Source: Ditylenchus dipsaci (Eukaryota; Nematoda; Chromadorea; Rhabditida; Anguinidae). From it: a DNA stretch of 64,000 nt. Position numbers and translations under genes: made by a program. The notes under the pieces were generated by a model. That model was not told the origin of the DNA and did not search any database. It saw nothing but the letters and a program-made list of their open reading frames with translations. The DNA lies in assembly GCA_004194705.1 (NCBI GenBank), contig SADC01000411.1:1-64000 (forward strand), in the 5' to 3' direction. This document shows, in pieces, positions 24,440 to 36,563 of the stretch. The first letter of the stretch is position 1. Each line of letters begins with the position of its first letter.

Positions 24440-25320
24440 TGTTCGAAAATTTTTGAACGAACATTTGGTTGAAGTCGAACGTTCGAAAAATTTCGAACAT
24501 TTCGAACAATGTTCGAATCAGCGTTTGATTCGACAACCCTAGGGTTTGAACTAAATTTTGTTTTTGGTGTGATTTTTTGGCCCTATCAAATTGTGTTTTG
24601 TATGAAGTTTTAAGTATGATAGCTAGATTTGTTTAAATTTTTTGAAGATTTTTTTGGGACATCCAGGTGGATATCCACCTGATTCTAGGCTACCTATCCC
24701 GGGTTTTTGCATTTAGGTAGGTGAAATCGAAATTCGGTCTTAACAACTCCGATTTCTGATGCCATTTAAAGTTGGGAATAGTGGTTTATTAAAGATTGTA
24801 CCTAAATTTTGCGGGATTGAATTTAAGTCTGACCAACTAAACCAAGTGGTCGTCCACCTGGATAAAATTTTTCTTTACGTTTTTCATGTTTAAAACCTGT
24901 TTCCTGGACTAATTCAGGCATGCTGGAGATGGTTTGACAGTGAAAAATGCCGTTTTATCTAGTATTTTTGAGTTTTGGGAAATAATTGATTTTCCCAAAT
25001 CAATTATTATACCATATGAGGGTGGCTAAGTCCGCAAAAAAAGCCCAAATCACTGAGAGAACAGTGAAATTGGTTATGATAACGTGCCACCAACGCCATA
25101 ATCGTGTTCAGCATCCTAAATAGCCTCGGGAACATGGAATCAAGCCATAGGTAGGTCACTGTAAAGTTAGCGCCAAAAAAAGAGCTTTTTAAGCGCCAAA
25201 AAAGCTTTTTAGCGCCAAAAAGAAGCTTTTTAGCGCCAAAAAAAGCTTTGCCCGTTTATTTCGTCTCGCACTGTAGTCTTTGCAGTTATGGCGAACGACT
25301 CGAAAGAGTAAAGTTTGAGA
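24440..25320. other. Repeat fragments
   Basis: 24440-24541 is a TTCGAACA-rich mini-foldback ending CAACCCTAGGG. 24836-25015 is a half copy of the family seen complete at 34113-34428 (CCAAGTGGTCGTCCACCTGG). 25160-25250 is a tract of four AGCGCCAAAAAAGCTTTTT units. I see no convincing gene on the plus strand. Confidence 0.5.
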
Positions 25321-25778
25321 CTAAAGAGATTCTTCCCACCAATTCAAATTTTGCACATGCCACTGCGCGAAAAAATTCTTGGTCTTTTAAAATATATTAA
25401 AAATAACAAGCGCAAGGTGAAAAAGTGATGAGGTAGAACATGGTTTTTTAACTCACACTTACAAGGAAACCTCGAGAAATGTAAAATGGAATTAGCAAAA
25501 TCCGTTAATCGTATTTTGTAGAGCATACCCGATTTACTTTCGTAGCTGGAAGGATTTTCCCCAAATCCCAATACGATGTGAAAAAGTTAACGGCGACCGT
25601 CGTAAAATAATTTTATTTTGTTTTTCGTTGACCTTGCGAAATGTTTTTTTTTCAGGTGAAACAGCAAACATCCGCATCTGCATAAAAACCCCTCCAAATG
25701 GACAATAACTCTCAGACACCGGTGGTTAATATCTTTTATCACTTTTATAAAATTATGGTGTTAATGCAGTATTTTCAG

Positions 25779-26252
25779 GATTCAAGAGACAATTGGCAAG
25801 CTGAAACTGCAAGACGATCAATCATGGAAGCTTACCAGACAGTGGGTTCTTTGGCACATGGATGGAAATGATGATGGATGGAACAGTTTGGATGAAAGGG
25901 TCAAGCAAGTAGTCCAAGTGGATAGCATTCATCAGTTCTGGGCGTGAGTGTCAAATATTCTTGCTTCTTCTGCTCAATTTGTAGCTATTCTAGGAGTATG
26001 CTTATGTGCAAGACCTCAGCATCTTCAAGCCAACAATGGATATTTCTTCTTTAGAAGGGGGTTCCCTGACGAATGTAATTCTAGTGCTCTCTGCCGCATC
26101 ATCTATAACCGAAGCTTCTCTCGGGGCCAGCACAGCAAGATCAACGACTGCGGCAGCGAGCAATGGTGGGTGTGGCTGGTGAGCAGTTCGGCGAGTTCTC
26201 GTCCGACATCTATGGGGTCTCCATCAATTCCATAGGCGGTTATAAGTTCCAG
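25779..26252 (+). CDS. EIF4E: eIF4E-family cap-binding protein, partial and frameshifted
   Basis: Exon 25779-25943 follows a good acceptor (TATTTTCAG) and encodes LTRQWVLWHMDGN and VDSIHQFW, the first two cap-pocket strands of eIF4E with the conserved tryptophans (QWVLW, FW). From 25985 comes HLQANNGYFFFRRGFPDE, matching the 'Y.LF..GI.P.WED' segment, and then SEQWWVWLV. One base out of frame near 26175 follows GEQFGEFSSDIYGVSINS, the conserved 'IGEQF....D.I.GAV' region. It ends at a GT donor after 26252. At least two frame breaks occur. The C-terminal cap-loop exon was not found. Either an assembly-damaged gene or a pseudogene. The family call is firm; a specific paralogue (eIF4E or 4EHP) is not. 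Confidence 0.72.
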
Positions 26253-26949
26253 GTTAGTGCTGATCATGGTCATAGTGACCTTACTATTTGAAGCGGGGAA
26301 GGCGTTCCGTCTGCTTTCTGTGTCTTTTCGGACGGTGTTCCTCTGCTCTCCATCTGCTAATCGGCGGCTGTCCCTATCTATTTAAAGTCCGAAAATGGCT
26401 TGGTTACTATGACCATAGTTAACGCGTCGTCCGCCGTGACAGTCTCGTCCTCCGTCATGAATGACTTGACAGGACAGAGAAGACCTGTGCACAGGTGTTA
26501 ATACAAGTTAGCTGACCTTCGGCCGATTGAAAATCTTGTAAGATAAGTCTTTATGGCGGACAACAATTCGGGGATAGCGGACGAAATACTTCTTTTAAAA
26601 TGTGCTCACTATGGTGTTGATTCTGTTACACTACTGGTCATGTCTGTTTTCAGTTGCTGCTCTGGTTTCAGAATTCTCTGATGCTGCTGAATTCGTTGAA
26701 TGTCAATTCAAGGAACTACTGGCATCTCTATTCATGCAGTACTTGAGCTTGAAAGCAAGTCGGATGGTGCGGAATTAGACTCCTCGGTGAAGGCCTCTAA
26801 TATGTCTAGAGAACGGCAAATAGATAATAGGTCAAATGAGGGTAGTGTCTTTCGTCGCTATCAATGTGTCCAAGAGCCTCAGCTGGAAAATAAAGAACCG
26901 AGTAATGATGCGACGCCTTCTTCTGCAGTGCCTGACTACTTTGGGATAG

Positions 26950-29079
26950 TCAAGCCGAAGATTGTCTTTTGCTGATGCTAACTTTTCCCCGGTGCTAGTA
27001 TCAAAGGATTCGACCGAAGACGATCAATTGCCAGATGGTCTACAATCTCTGCTGCTCGTATGGTCCGTGTTTAAAAGTAATTATTTCGGTTTTAATACGA
27101 AGGGCTGACCTTACAAATCTTAGGTCGCTTCTCTTCTCGGGCTGATGGATATTCTACCTGTTTCGTGGAAATGCTACGCTCTTCAATCGCTAATTGGTGA
27201 GTAAACACCTAAGACCTAAGAAGCAACGTGAAAAGCTTTATTCACTTGTTTCGAGCTAAACTTACTGGGCAGGTATTCAGACCCCGATCAGGATCAATGA
27301 TAATCCTTGTTAGCTGAATACGGACACGGATCAAAGATTATATTTTACAAATATTTTTGAATGATAAGTCTGATCGAGCCTGAATCTGATCCAGTCCTGA
27401 TCCGGCCTGATCGATCCCCATCTACGGATAGGCTGGGTCCAGGTGTCTAGGATACATTTGGCAAAAAAGAAATTCGGCAAACGTAGGTTCTGTCAAAACG
27501 AAACTTGGCAAAATCTAAAAGTGCCAAAACGAAATTTGGCATAGCGAAATTGGGCAAAAAAAAACTTGGTAAAACGAAAGTTGCCAAAAAAATTGCCTTG
27601 TCCCCTGTTGTCCAAAAATGTCTAAAAAGTCATAAAAAAGATATGCACCCAGGTGGATTCGAACTAGCAACCTTAACATCACCCCTTAGAATCGCCCATA
27701 ACTGTATCCGGAGTGGCCGAAATTTAAGATGAATGGTTTTTCGGGAGTTGACTGGAAGGGGGGGGGTAAACTTTTTGCATAAATTCGATTGAGCGGATCA
27801 GAATTTTGGTCTGATAGGCTTAATCGCTCAGAATTCCTCCTATGCAGTCTAACCCACCTAAAAAACTATCCAAACCACATGATTTGAGCGATTAAGCCCG
27901 TCGGACCGGAATTCTGATCCGCTCAATCGAATTTTCGCAAAAAGTTTACCCCCCCCTCCCTCAGTCAACCCCCAAAAAACCAGTTATTTTTGAATTTCGG
28001 CCACTCTGGATGGGGTTCTGGGCGATTCTAATGGGTGACGTAGAGTTGCTGGTTCGTATCCACCTGGTGCATACCTTTTTTATGACTTTTAGACATTTTG
28101 GACAACATTGGGGACCAAGGCAATTTTTTGCCAACTTTGGTTTTGCCAAATTTCATTTGCCAAATATCGTTTTGCCAAATATCGTTTTGCCAAATGTGGT
28201 TTTGCCAAACATCGTTTGGCCAAGCTTCGTTTGGCCAACTTTCGTTTTGCTGACTATCACTTTTGCCAAGTTTCATTTTTGCCAAATGTATCCTAGCCGG
28301 TCAGGTCGGATCAGGTGTAGATCGAGCTGGATCAGGCCGGATCAGGCCTTTTTCACGCTGGATTAAGGGTGCATCAGATCGGATCAGCTGAGCTGTGGGT
28401 AGTTGAAAACTTTGAACCTCCACCCCGATAAAGATGGCATTTCTGTAGTAAACCCTGCAGCACCTCAAATTTTCTGAAAACTTCATTATTTAAGGCGTCA
28501 AATTCTTGGGTTATTTTCTTGTTTTATTTTCAGTGTTTGTCGTAACCTAGACGGATGCGAGTTGAATGGGAAGCGTCTCAGCGTAGAAAAAAGTTTTCAT
28601 AAGGTCTGTTCTAATCCATTTTTCCTTCTTTGGTCTCGAAACCAGTGTTTTAGGTGGCAATATATTCACTTGGGTTGCCTTTTGAAATGCCAGACGGGAC
28701 ACCTTTGTTCAAAGACTTTGCTGATACTATCAGAGAAAATTTAACATGGGCTCCTAAGAAAGGGCAGCCGTCCAACCAGTTATGCTTCTACAATGCGTCC
28801 CTAACTCAACAAGGCCAATGATCTCCAAGGTGTTTTGTCTTTTGATCATTTTAGAACGAGTCTCTATGTTTTACTTTCTATTTTCAGCTTTTCGAGTCCT
28901 TTTCAATTCAACCTAGGAACGTTGTAATCTGGCTGATGGTTAGGGACACATGCGCAGGCTCTGTTGTCTTCCAGTCTCAGGATGATGCACTGAAAGCCTT
29001 AATGCTGGTAAACAACTGCAAGATAAGGGACCCAATTCTCATAGAGGATACATCTTCAGACTATGTTTTGGCAAATTGA
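26950..29079 (+). CDS. HNRNPL: hnRNP L-like RNA-binding protein, RRM3-RRM4 exons
   Basis: Nuclear splicing regulator of the PTB/hnRNP L family. Exons: 26950-27076 (LPDGLQSLLLVWSVFK, RRM3 start), 27124-27196 (ADGYSTCFVEML), 28534-28603 (NLDGCELNGKRLSVEKSFHK, RRM3 end), 28654-28829 (LPFEMPDGTPLFKDF, QPSNQLCFYNAS), 28888-29079 (CAGSVVFQSQDDALKALMLV, NNCKIRDPILIEDTSSDYVL, stop). The linker 'EDGS..YKDF' and 'HPSNVL.FFNAPL' of human hnRNP L align with MPDGTPLFKDF and QPSNQLCFYNAS, and RRM4 spacing fits. AATAAA is at 29134. A possible RRM2 piece lies at 26664-26770 (EFSDAAEFVECQFKELL). RRM1 is not visible. A missing base near 28800 breaks the frame; the downstream copy has that base. The 27197-28533 intron holds a foldback element. 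Confidence 0.78.
27447..28300. repeat. Foldback element, TTGCCAAA arms, shared core
   Basis: The arms are arrays of TTTGGCAAAACGAAA and its inverse TTTCGTTTTGCCAAA, beginning at GGATACATTTGGC and ending GCCAAATGTATCC. Inside are a tRNA-like B box (GGATTCGAACTAGCAA) and the shared core with CGATTGAGCGGATCAGA and its inverse (27780-27950). Confidence 0.8.
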
Positions 29080-31686
29080 GTTGAAAATTGTGAAACTTTA
29101 AGATTGATAATGTGTGAAGCCTTGCATTCTTCGAATAAAGCAGTACTTTGGATATAAAGTCAACCGCAATTGAGGTCAGTAATCTCGATGGTGTCTAAAT
29201 ATGCTTTTTTTCCTACTTCTCGTTGGTTATCAGTTGTGTAAATGCCCACCTACATACCGTATATCTTATAACAGGCCCCACCTTCTATTGAGATCCCAGG
29301 GTTGCAGCTGACATCTGATATCTGATTACCTGACTTTTTCGACATCTGATATCTGATTCTGATTTTTTTAAATCAGCTGCATGATACATTTTTTGCTTTA
29401 TTTCTGGTATTTATAAATATAGTTTTGAAAAAGTATCTTTTCCTTTCACCGTATTTATTTCACAGCGTACTATATCGTCTGTCATCAGTTTCATCGGAAT
29501 TGTTTGGATTTCACTATTCATCACGGGAACTCCAGTTTGAGTTTAAATTGGGTCATGTTAAAGTTTAATTCGAGTAACTATTGAGCATTAAAAACGACGA
29601 CCTAGCACCTAACATGATCCTTTTTAATCTTAACCTTACCCGATTAAATTCTAATTTTACTCTAAGTAAAATTTAACCTGACTCAATTAAACTTGGATTT
29701 GTATCCGGAGTGGCCGAAATTTAAGAATGAATGGTTTTCGGGAGTTGACTGGAAGGGGGGGGGGGGGGTAAACTTTTTGCATAAATTCGATTGAGCGGAT
29801 CAGAATTTTGGTCTGATAGGCTTAATCGCTCAGAATTCCTCCTATGCAGTCTAACCCACCTAAAAAACTATCCAAACACATGATTTGAGCGATTAAGCCC
29901 GTCGGACCGGAATTCTGATCCGCTCAATCGAATTTTCGCAAAAGTTTACCCCCCCCCTCCCTTCAGTCAACCCCAAAAAACCAGTTATTTTTGAATTTCG
30001 GCCACTCTGGATGGGGTTCTGGGCGATTCTAATGGGTGACGTAGAGTTGCTGGGTTCGTATCCACCTGGGTGCATACCTTTTTTATGACTTTAGACATTT
30101 TGGACAACATTGGGACCAAGGCAATTTTTTGCCAACTTTGGTTTTGCCAAATTTCATTTTGCCAAATATCGTTTTGCCAAATATCGTTGCCAAATGTGGT
30201 TTTGCCAAACATCGTTGGCCAAGCTCGTTTGGCCAACTTTCGTTTTGCTGACTATCACTTTTGCCAAGTTCATTTTTGCCAAATGTATCCTAGCCGGTCA
30301 GGTCGGATCAGGTGTAGATCGAGCTGGATCAGGCCGGATCAGGCCTTTTCACGCTGGATTAAGGGTGCATCAGATCGGATCAGCTGAGCTGTGGTAGTTG
30401 AAAACTTTGAACCTCCACCCCGATAAAGATGGCATTTCTGTAGTAAACCCTGCAGCACCTCAAATTTTCTGAAAACTTCATTATTTAAGGCGTCAAATTC
30501 CTTGGGTTATTTTCTTGTTTTATTTTCAGTGTTTGTCGTAACCTAGACGGATGCGAGTTGAATGGGAAGCGTCTCAGCGTAGAAAAAAGTTTTCATAAGG
30601 TCTGTTCTAATCCATTTTTTCCTTCTTTGGTCTCGAAACCAGTGTTTAGGTGGCAATATATCACTGGGTTGCCTTTTGAAATGCCAGACGGGACACCTTT
30701 GTTCAAAGACTTTGCTGATACTATCAGAGAAAATTTAACATGGGCTCCTAAGAAAGGGCAGCCGTCAAACCAGTTATGCTTCTACAATGCGTCCCCTAAC
30801 TCAACAAGGCCATGATCTCCAAGGTGTTTGTCTTTTGATCATTTTAGAACGAGTCTCTATGTTTTACTTTCTATTTTCAGCTTTTCGAGTCCTTTTCAAT
30901 TCAACCTAGGAAACGTTGTAATCTGGCTGATGGTTAGGGACACATGCGCAGGCTCTGTTGTCTTCCAGTCTCAGGATGATGCACTGAAAGCCTTAATGCT
31001 GGTAAACAATGCAAGATAAGGGACCCAATTCTTCATAGAGGATACATCTTCAGACTATGTTTTGGCAAATTGAGTTGAAAATTGTGAAACTTTAAGATTG
31101 ATAATGTGTGAAGCCTTGCCATTCTTCGAATAAAGCAGTACTTTGGATATAAAGTCAACCGCAATGAGGTCAGTAATCTCGATGGTGTCTAAATGGCTTT
31201 TTTCCTACTTCTCGTTGTTCAGTTGTGTAAATGCCCACCTACATACCGTAATCTTATAACAAGGCCCCACCTTCTATTGAGATCCCCACCAGGGTTGCAG
31301 CTGACACTGATATCTGATACCTGACTTTTCGACATCTGATATCTGATTCTGATTTTTTAAACAGCTGCATGATACATTTTTGCTTTTATTTCTGGTATTT
31401 TATAATATAGTTTGAAAAAGTATCTTTTCCTTCACCGTATTATTTCACAGCGTACTATATCGTCTGTCATCAGTTCATCGGAATTGTTTGGATTTCACTA
31501 TTCCATCACGGGAACTCCAGTTTGAGTTTAAATTGGGTCATGTTAAAGTTTAATCGAGTAACTATTGAGCATTAAAAACGACGACCTAGTACCTTAACAT
31601 GATCCTTTTTAAATCTTAACCTTACCCGATTAAAATTCTAATTTTTACTCTAAGTAAAATAACCTGACTCAATTTAACTTGGATTT
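27707..31686 (+). repeat. 2-kb direct tandem duplication
   Basis: 27707-29700 and 29701-31686 are direct copies of the same sequence, both starting GTATCCGGAGTGGCCGAAAT. The copies differ almost only by one-base gains and losses, mostly at homopolymers. Each copy contains the right half of the foldback element and the last three hnRNP L-like exons. Confidence 0.88.
30530..31073 (+). pseudogene. Second copy of hnRNP L-like 3' exons
   Basis: Repeats the three last exons (NLDGCELNGKRLSVEKS, MPDGTPLFKDFADTIREN, SVVFQSQDDALKALMLV) with the same splice sites and an AATAAA near 31128. It keeps CCCCTAAC where copy 1 lost a C, but lost an A in CCAATG and a C in AACTGC. It lacks the upstream RRM exons, so it is either a duplicated terminal exon cassette or an assembly duplicate. 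Confidence 0.7.
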
Positions 31687-31764
31687 TGTCCAATTAAACA
31701 TTAATTTCACCCAATTTAAACTTGGATCTTACCCAATTAAACTTCAAAAAGTAGGTCAGTTACC

Positions 31765-31835
31765 AGGCGGAACCGAACTTTTGCATAAGTGATGCACCTC
31801 CACAGCCTATCCACTAGGCTACCATGTCGTTTTAA
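31765..31835 (-). repeat. tRNA-like SINE fragment
   Basis: On the minus strand, TAGCCTAGTGGATAGGC (A box) and GTTCGGTTCCGCC (B box) have tRNA spacing, but the ends do not form an acceptor stem. Confidence 0.5.
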
Positions 31836-32470
31836 ATGTTAGAGGTTATGCATGGGCTATATATCAGTATGACTGTTTCTATAATCCTAATTTTTATAGA
31901 GTTTCTACCAAAAGTTATTTATTTTGATTAAAAGCAATTCAAGTTCAAATAGCACTATAAAACAATAGTTAGTGTAACTGCGTAAAAAGGTTGTAAAAAG
32001 GGACCGGTAAAAAGGGCCAGTCAAAAATGGTTGTGTAAGGTACACGGCCAATTGCCCGGGCCAATTCCCCTCCGATTACATTTTTTATTTCCTGTTCAGT
32101 CTGTCCATTCACTCCATGAACAATAAGCTTATTCTTAGTTTGTATTTTTGCAGTTAAGGTAATGTTGTAGTTGTATTGCAATCTGAGAATGCTGCTTTTT
32201 GTTCACAATAACTTGCCGTGTTTGAATAATTGTTGAATTTTGAATAAAAAAGTTGTCTATTTCTGATATCTGATTATCTGACTTTTTTGACATCTGATAT
32301 CTGGTTCTGATTTTTTTCACAATCAGCTGCAACCCTGGATCCCACCTTCTAATAAGGCCACCTCTTGAGAGTGTGAAAATAAGGCCCACCCAAATAAGGC
32401 CAATAAGGCCAAAAAGGCATTTCTAATAAGGCCACTTATAATAAGGATTACGCACCCCTCGCCACGCCAA

Positions 32471-35400
32471 TTACGCCCCGATTTTCTTTACAACACTGTT
32501 CGTTACATAGTTATAGAAGGATGCTGAGATCGAATTTGGAGAAGGAAAAAGCTCCACATAGTCGAATTTAGTTTGTGCAGTTTCGCTCATGGAGCTCTCG
32601 CCAACCGTCACTTTGAAGATATGTCTGTGTAAATAACCTGTCATGCATGGATTGCTTAGAAGAGCATGAGTTGTTAGCCAGTGTTGTGGGGTGGACTCTC
32701 TTCACAAAATGTTTTGCAGGCAGCTGTTTGGCATCACCTCCACTTCAGTCCCTCCATTGACTCGTCCGCCGACTTTTCACTGCCCTCTGTGTGTGAGAAG
32801 CATGCTGGAGGAGAAATGTGAGTTTCGCCTGTCAGTCTGTTTCATCCGCTCCCGACCCTTCTGAATGGCTGAGTTGATGCGCACACTTGAGTTGACTGAA
32901 GAGTCAAAAGTTGAATCCGATTGGATGGGCGGTGATGGCAATTTGACCAGATTGTTGGTGGGAGAGAGGCACGGTGGTGTTGGTTGGGTATTTTGTACCT
33001 GAGGAAAGTTCATCACACTTTCGTCACATCCGAATACTCGTGAACTGCTTTTTCACCGTCATATTTCTGCAAAAAAATATTGCATGTTGTGAAAAAAGCA
33101 GGGCGGACCAAGAAATTTATATACAGTCAACTCCGATTTAGTGTACACCGGATTTAGGTACTCCTCGGTTAGTGTACACCTGGATTAAATCATTTTGGCG
33201 ACGTTTACTTTGGCGAACCCTCGATTTAGTGTACATTTGATATAGTGTACATCTGGAGCCGGTTTCCAGGGTGTACACTAAATCGGGAGTAGACTGTATT
33301 TGCGATTTTCAAACTTTTATCACAGTCGAAATTCCAAGTGGGTGTTTCTGAACTGCAAATTCGTTGGGGTGATGATTCGCGGCGGAAAAAATAGCGGGGG
33401 AAAAAACGGTGGAATTCTAAAAGCCATTTTATGAATGTTGGCCGTGCAAACTGAATTTCTGACACAAGATTCGTGTTCAGCATGCGCTTTGCTTATTATA
33501 ATGCTCAGGGTATAGGCTGGTATACAGTCAACCTCGATTTAAGTCACCCCCTCAAGTTCGTTCCACCTAGGGTCCGACACTTTTTTAACCTAATTTTTGA
33601 AATCTTTTGCCAGTTGTCTTCGGTCAGCTCTAATCGCAAATATCGCAAGGTTTTAATTTTGCGACGTTTGTGAATAAAAACATTTTGCGAAAAGACCCGC
33701 GGGTACTCGATTAACGTCACCCTATTTTGAGAAAGGGGTGACGTTAAATCGAGGGTTGACTGTATAGGGATAAGGTAGTAGGCTCATAGCTCACTTGTAT
33801 TTCGAATTCCACTCGATACAACAAAAAGGCCAGCGACAGCTTGCGACATTTCAAATTGCGACAATTCGAATTGCGGCAATAATAAGGCTACGTTCTGAAA
33901 AATTCTGTCATCTAAACAAGCTCCTGAATTGCGACTGACCATAAATATGACTGTATGGTTACCCTTTGCAAGCTTACGAGTTTCGCTGACTTAAAAAACA
34001 CTAGATAGTATTCCAAAAAAACCTAGACAGTATTCTTTGCATCCATAGGGGTTCAAACCATCATACTCGGTTTTTAGAAAATTTGCTGGAATTTAAATTA
34101 TTCATTCCAACCAAACCGAGTGGTTGTCCACCTGGAGCAAAATTTTTTTTTTTTTTTGGGTTCCGAAACCTGTTTTCTGGACCGATTCGAGCATGCTGAA
34201 GATGGTTTGATAATGGTAAAACGCCGTTTTCTCGGGTATTTCTCGAGTTTTGGTAAAATCGAGTTTTGGTAAAATCAATTGTTTGCCAATACTCGAAAAA
34301 TACCATACAAAATCTTATTTCACTATTATCAAACCGTCTTCAGCATGTCCGAATTAGTCCAGAAAACAGGTTTGGAACCCGAAAAAGTAAAAAAAGTTTT
34401 GCTCCAAGTGGACGACCACTTGGTTTGGCTCGTTCAAACTGAAAAATTTTCACTAAAAGTGAGAGTGAAAGTAAGACTGAGAGGCAATTTTTCCTTTTGG
34501 GTACACACTGAGAGTGCGAGTCAGAATGAGAGTGAAAAAAAATAAGTCTAACATACTCTCTTGATCAGACAGCAGTAGAGTTGTAGAAATTCCCGGAAAT
34601 ATAGAAAACCCGGGAATATTCCCGGGAACATTGGGAATATTCCGGAATATTCCCAATATAGGGAAAATACCGGGAAACCTGGGAATATTCCCAATGTCCC
34701 GGGAATATTCCCATTGTACAACCCTAGACAGCAGTCCACGATTTCCTGTTCGATATAAATTTAGTTAATGTTTTTCGGTGCGAGTTTTCTGAGTGCCGAG
34801 TTTTCAGGAGCTTTTTTAGATAAAAAAAATTTTCAGAACCTAAACCTTATTATTGTCGCAATTCGAATTTGTCACAATTTGATTTTTCGCAATTTGAATT
34901 GTCGCAAGTTGTCGCTGGCCAAAAATAAAATTAAAATTTCGGAGAAAAATCGGACTTTTTTTTAGTTTGTATCTTTGTTGTCTCGAGTAGAATTCGAAAT
35001 ATGAGTGAGTTCTGAGCCTGAAGAGCATTATTATAAGAAAAAGCGAGCATGCTGAACACGAATCTGGTGTTAGAAATTCGAGTTTGCACGGTCAACATAC
35101 ATTAAAAGATATTTTCCGCCGCTATTTTTTTCGCCGCCGTACCGTAAATTGTGACAAACAGTGTTCTACAACTATCTTAGGCTATCGTCCAAATAACATC
35201 TTTCTGACCATAACTTCTCCTTTATTGAAAAAGTTTTAACTTTGAGATACACACCTCAAAGTTGAGGCTAGGGTTGACGGCGGTCGCGGTGCGGTCTTTT
35301 TTTTGGAAGGCTGTGTTAACCATTTTTTGATTAGTTTTTTAGATTCTGTTTTTACCGTTCTGTTCAGCATGAAAAAAAGGCGCGGTCTTTAGAATAATGA

Positions 35401-36183
35401 CGACCACTCCATAATTGTTTCAGTTATTGAAATGCGTTGGCGCAACCAAAAAAAGTTTTTTTGGAGTGGTCGAAAAAAAATCTTTTTTTTTGCGCCAACG
35501 CGTTTTAATCACTGAATCATTTTATGGAGTGGTCGTCATTATTCTTAAGACCGCGCCTCTTTTTTCATGCCGAACAGAACGGTAGAAACAGAATCTAAAA
35601 AACTAATCAAAAATTGGTTAACACAGCCTTCCAAAAAAAAGACCGCACCGCGACCGCCGTCAACCCTAGTTGAGGGGGGCTTCTATTAGAGAAAATACGC
35701 TTAGCGCGATTTATAATTTTCTAAAAACGTTTGTCAAAATTCCGCTCGGGACAAAAGTTATGGCCATTTAAAAATCGGAAAGTTAATTGGACCATGCTGT
35801 AGACGGTGCAAACCTTGTAGGAGCCTCTGACACTCCTTTTCAGACTCTTGGAAAGTCCTCTGCCAAAACTTTGGTGTTGAGAGAAATGTTGGGGTATGGC
35901 TTAACAAGCCCTGGTAGTTGAGCTCCCCATAATCGGATCATTTTGAGTGGGAGAATTTAGGAATTGGGCTGGAGCAGGTGCAAACTGAGCCGGTGACTGA
36001 CGGCGTGATTGGGGCTGGGCAAGCTCGTCAGCGCGAGAATCACAGAGTACAGCGTAGGAGCCTTCAGTCTCCTCACCCGATTCCTATAAACTAAGGTCTG
36101 AAATTTTTTATAGAGGTCCGAAGAATGATTTTTTACCATATATTTTGAGTCAGAGGCTGCAGAGAAGTTGCTGGACTGACCGG
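32471..36183 (-). CDS. Middle exons of a tyrosine-motif adaptor tail
   Basis: Exons: 36137-36183 (SSNFSAASDSKYM), 35906-36083 (EGSYAVLCDSRADELAQP, a Pro/Gln/Ala-rich stretch), 35814-35859 (GLSKSLKRSVRGSYK), 32781-33066 (KYDGEKAVHEYSDV, SVMNFPQVQNTQPTPPC), 32471-32624 (HIFKVTVGESSMSETAQTKF, then DYVELFPSPN). Most phases fit across GT-AG borders, including a 46-base intron. Two single-base frame breaks (about 33025 and the 35906 border) are needed. The last exon either stops at 32471 or is spliced from GTAACG at 32506. The sequence is disordered, with repeated YxxM/YVEL-like motifs of the kind bound by SH2 domains. The function of the tail as a docking scaffold is inference. Confidence 0.62.
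33121..33299. repeat. pogo-like MITE
   Basis: ATACAGTCAACTCCGATTTA and its inverted end TCGGGAGTAGACTGTAT, with internal GTGTACACC units. The terminal form (TACAGTCAA, then TCGATTTA) is that of Tc1/pogo-type elements with TA target sites. Confidence 0.7.
33521..33766. repeat. pogo-like MITE
   Basis: TATACAGTCAACCTCGATTT and AAATCGAGGGTTGACTGTATA are inverted ends at TA. It carries ACGTCACCC subterminal motifs, like the copy at 52976. Confidence 0.72.
33838..34925. repeat. Nested foldback, TTGCGACAATT arms
   Basis: The outer arms, arrays of AATTGCGACAA and its inverse, lie at 33838-33880 and 34850-34925. Nested inside are a complete inverted element at 34113-34428 (arms GTGGTCGTCCAC with GCATGC...AAGATGG) and a CCCGGGAATATTCCC-rich mini-foldback at 34574-34730 ending near CAACCCTA. 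Confidence 0.72.
35272..35672. repeat. Foldback, GACGGCGGTCGCGGTGCGGT arms
   Basis: TAGGGTTGACGGCGGTCGCG at the left is mirrored at the right, with more than 150 bases of near-perfect arm. The ends share TAGGGTTG with the small elements at 49608 and 34730. Confidence 0.75.
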
Positions 36184-36207
36184 CTTCAGATTTCTAAATT
36201 TTTTCAA

Positions 36208-36563
36208 ATAGAGGGTGGTCCAGTTTTTCGAGACTTTTGTCTTAGCTGTAAAATTTTTGATAGGCCGAATACCGAAATTCTGTTTTCACGGATCGACTCA
36301 GAATTGAAAAGCAAGTTTTTTATTATATAATGTCAAAACACGATTTTTGCTCGGTCACGTGTGGTTTTGGTCTTGGTCTGGGTATGGCCTATGGATGAGC
36401 AAGCACCAAACCAAAGGGTCACCAAGTAAAAATCGTATTTTTGACTTTGTATACTAAAAAGTTGCTTTTCAATTCAGATTCGATCTGTGAAACAGCATTT
36501 CGAACTTAGCCCTTAAAAAAATTACTCCCAAAACAAAAGTCTCAAAAAATTGGACCACCCTGT
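36208..36563. repeat. Foldback, AGGGTGGTCCA ends
   Basis: AGGGTGGTCCAGTTTTTCGA and TTGGACCACCCTG are inverted, and internal arms around AATTCAGATTCGATC also mirror. No coding capacity. Confidence 0.65.

Noticed and set aside
26700..26975. 91-codon frame MSIQGTTGISIHAVLELES as a separate gene
   Set aside because: It overlaps a possible hnRNP L RRM2 remnant in another frame and the H1 acceptor. Composition fits a linker, but I cannot fix its borders, so it is only mentioned under the hnRNP L entry.
27505..30397. Asn/Gln- and Phe-rich frames such as QNDIWQNDIWQ at 28028-28285
   Set aside because: They are the TTTGCCAAA foldback arms read in frame, present in both duplicated copies with different indels.
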